From assembly GCF_025231525.1 (NCBI RefSeq), contig NZ_CP103057.1, positions 2,614,501 to 2,678,500 on the forward strand: a DNA stretch of 64,000 nucleotides, given 5' to 3'. Origin of the DNA: Sphingomonas endolithica. Lineage in GTDB: Bacteria; Pseudomonadota; Alphaproteobacteria; Sphingomonadales; Sphingomonadaceae. Below are positions 63,401 through 64,000 of the stretch, one piece after another; the first letter of the stretch is position 1, and every line of letters begins with the position of its first letter. Under the pieces are notes generated by a model that saw nothing but the letters and a program-made list of their open reading frames with translations, was not told the DNA's origin and did no database searches. A program made the translations under genes and the position numbers.

Positions 63401-64000
63401 ATGGAGCTGCCCGACATCGTCCAATATGCCGTGCCGGGCTTCGTCCTGCTGGTGCTGGTGGAGATGATCGTCGCGCGGTTTCGCGATACCACGCGCTACG
63501 AACCGAAGGACACGCTGACCAGCCTGGCGCTGGGTCTCGGCAGCACCGTGGCGGGCGCGCTGACCGCCGGCATCGCCTATGCCATGGCGGTATGGGTGTG
63601 GCAGTTCCGGCTCTTCGACATCGGCTATGCGTGGGGATGGTTCGTGCTCGCCTTCATCGTCGACGATCTGGCCTATTACGTGTTCCACCGCCTGGCACAC
63701 CGCGTGCGCTGGTTCTGGGCGAGCCATGTCATCCACCATTCGAGCCAGCATTATAACCTGTCGACCGCACTGCGGCAGACCTGGACCGGGTTCATCTCCC
63801 TGGGCTTCCTGTTCCGCCTGCCGCTGGCGCTGATCGGTTTTCCCCCGGCGATGCTGGTGTTCGTGGCGGGTATCAACCTGGTCTATCAGTTCTGGATCCA
63901 CACCGAGGTGATCGGCCGCTGCCCGCGCTGGTTCGAAGCCGTGATGAACACGCCGAGCCACCACCGCGTGCACCACGCGATCAACGCGCAATATCTCGAT
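63401..64000 (+). CDS. Sterol desaturase/fatty acid hydroxylase superfamily protein (cut by window end)
   Basis: The 200 visible residues show membrane helices at about 8-24, 45-66 and 73-92. The di-iron His boxes are DDLAYYVFHRLAHR, SHVIHHSSQHYN and TPSHHRVHHAIN. The C-terminus lies beyond the window. The family hydroxylates or desaturates membrane lipids. It belongs to the same superfamily as the gene at 49016 but differs in sequence. Confidence 0.9.
   Translation, partial: MELPDIVQYAVPGFVLLVLVEMIVARFRDTTRYEPKDTLTSLALGLGSTVAGALTAGIAYAMAVWVWQFRLFDIGYAWGWFVLAFIVDDLAYYVFHRLAHRVRWFWASHVIHHSSQHYNLSTALRQTWTGFISLGFLFRLPLALIGFPPAMLVFVAGINLVYQFWIHTEVIGRCPRWFEAVMNTPSHHRVHHAINAQYLD

Overview
This is about 64 kb of high-GC chromosomal DNA from an alphaproteobacterium, most likely Sphingomonas or a close relative in the Sphingomonadales. 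Supporting signs are the crtY-crtI-crtB carotenoid genes, the rimP-nusA-ylxR-infB-rbfA-truB-rpsO-pnp block, EcfG-like promoters (GGAAC-N16-CGTT), an Atm1-type exporter, Tat-exported ferritin-like proteins and many short palindromic repeats. No ribosomal RNA, intact tRNA, CRISPR array, transposase or integrase was found.

Layout. 0-3 kb: a three-gene inositol set (CDP-alcohol phosphotransferase, inositol-3-phosphate synthase, sugar-type nucleotidyltransferase). 3-6.5 kb: a PhyR-receiver-like single-domain regulator, a DEAD-box RNA helicase, a small unknown protein and a nitroreductase. 6.5-12.7 kb: acyl-CoA genes (thiolase, SDR, crotonase, acyl-CoA ligase, three hot-dog thioesterases). 12.9-14 kb: a soluble aldose dehydrogenase-like protein. 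14.2-25.2 kb: the transcription/translation block, with a tautomerase after nusA and thymidine kinase between rbfA and truB, ending in a strong terminator after pnp.

25.3-32.1 kb is accessory DNA. It holds a tRNA 3'-end fragment, an OLD-family ATPase/TOPRIM nuclease of foreign composition that appears to be decaying (P-loop Gly replaced by Arg, and a 3' frameshift), small membrane or secreted proteins, and a helix-turn-helix protein whose 5' part is duplicated as a frameshifted pseudogene 3.2 kb upstream. 32.3-33.7 kb: chorismate mutase and a polyprenyl diphosphate synthase. 34-40.5 kb: a general-stress block (catalase-like protein, four dehydrogenase-type enzymes, SRPBCC protein, YciF-like protein) with divergent EcfG-like promoters. 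40.5-41.7 kb: an AlkB-like dioxygenase and a coiled-coil protein.

42.1-45.3 kb: thiC under a TPP riboswitch, with an AT-rich DUF4062 gene starting one base after the thiC stop codon. 45.4-49.8 kb: two tandem ferritin-like proteins, a MipA/OmpV outer-membrane protein, a DUF2141 protein and a sterol-desaturase-family hydroxylase. 50.2-54.6 kb: crtY, crtI, a LOG-family gene and crtB. 55-64 kb: an Atm1-type ABC exporter, periplasmic M3 peptidase, GNAT protein, retropepsin-like protein, RecQ, a TIGR01244-type phosphatase/sulfurtransferase-like protein, and a second sterol-desaturase-family enzyme cut by the window end.

At least five families of 80-160 bp palindromic elements lie between genes, inside operons and in two cases inside reading frames. 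The clearest is an element read in frame through truB. The most unusual points are that TruB insertion, the decaying OLD gene next to a tRNA remnant, the riboswitch-linked DUF4062 gene and the inositol trio. All identifications rest on reading the sequence and family knowledge; no database search was possible.
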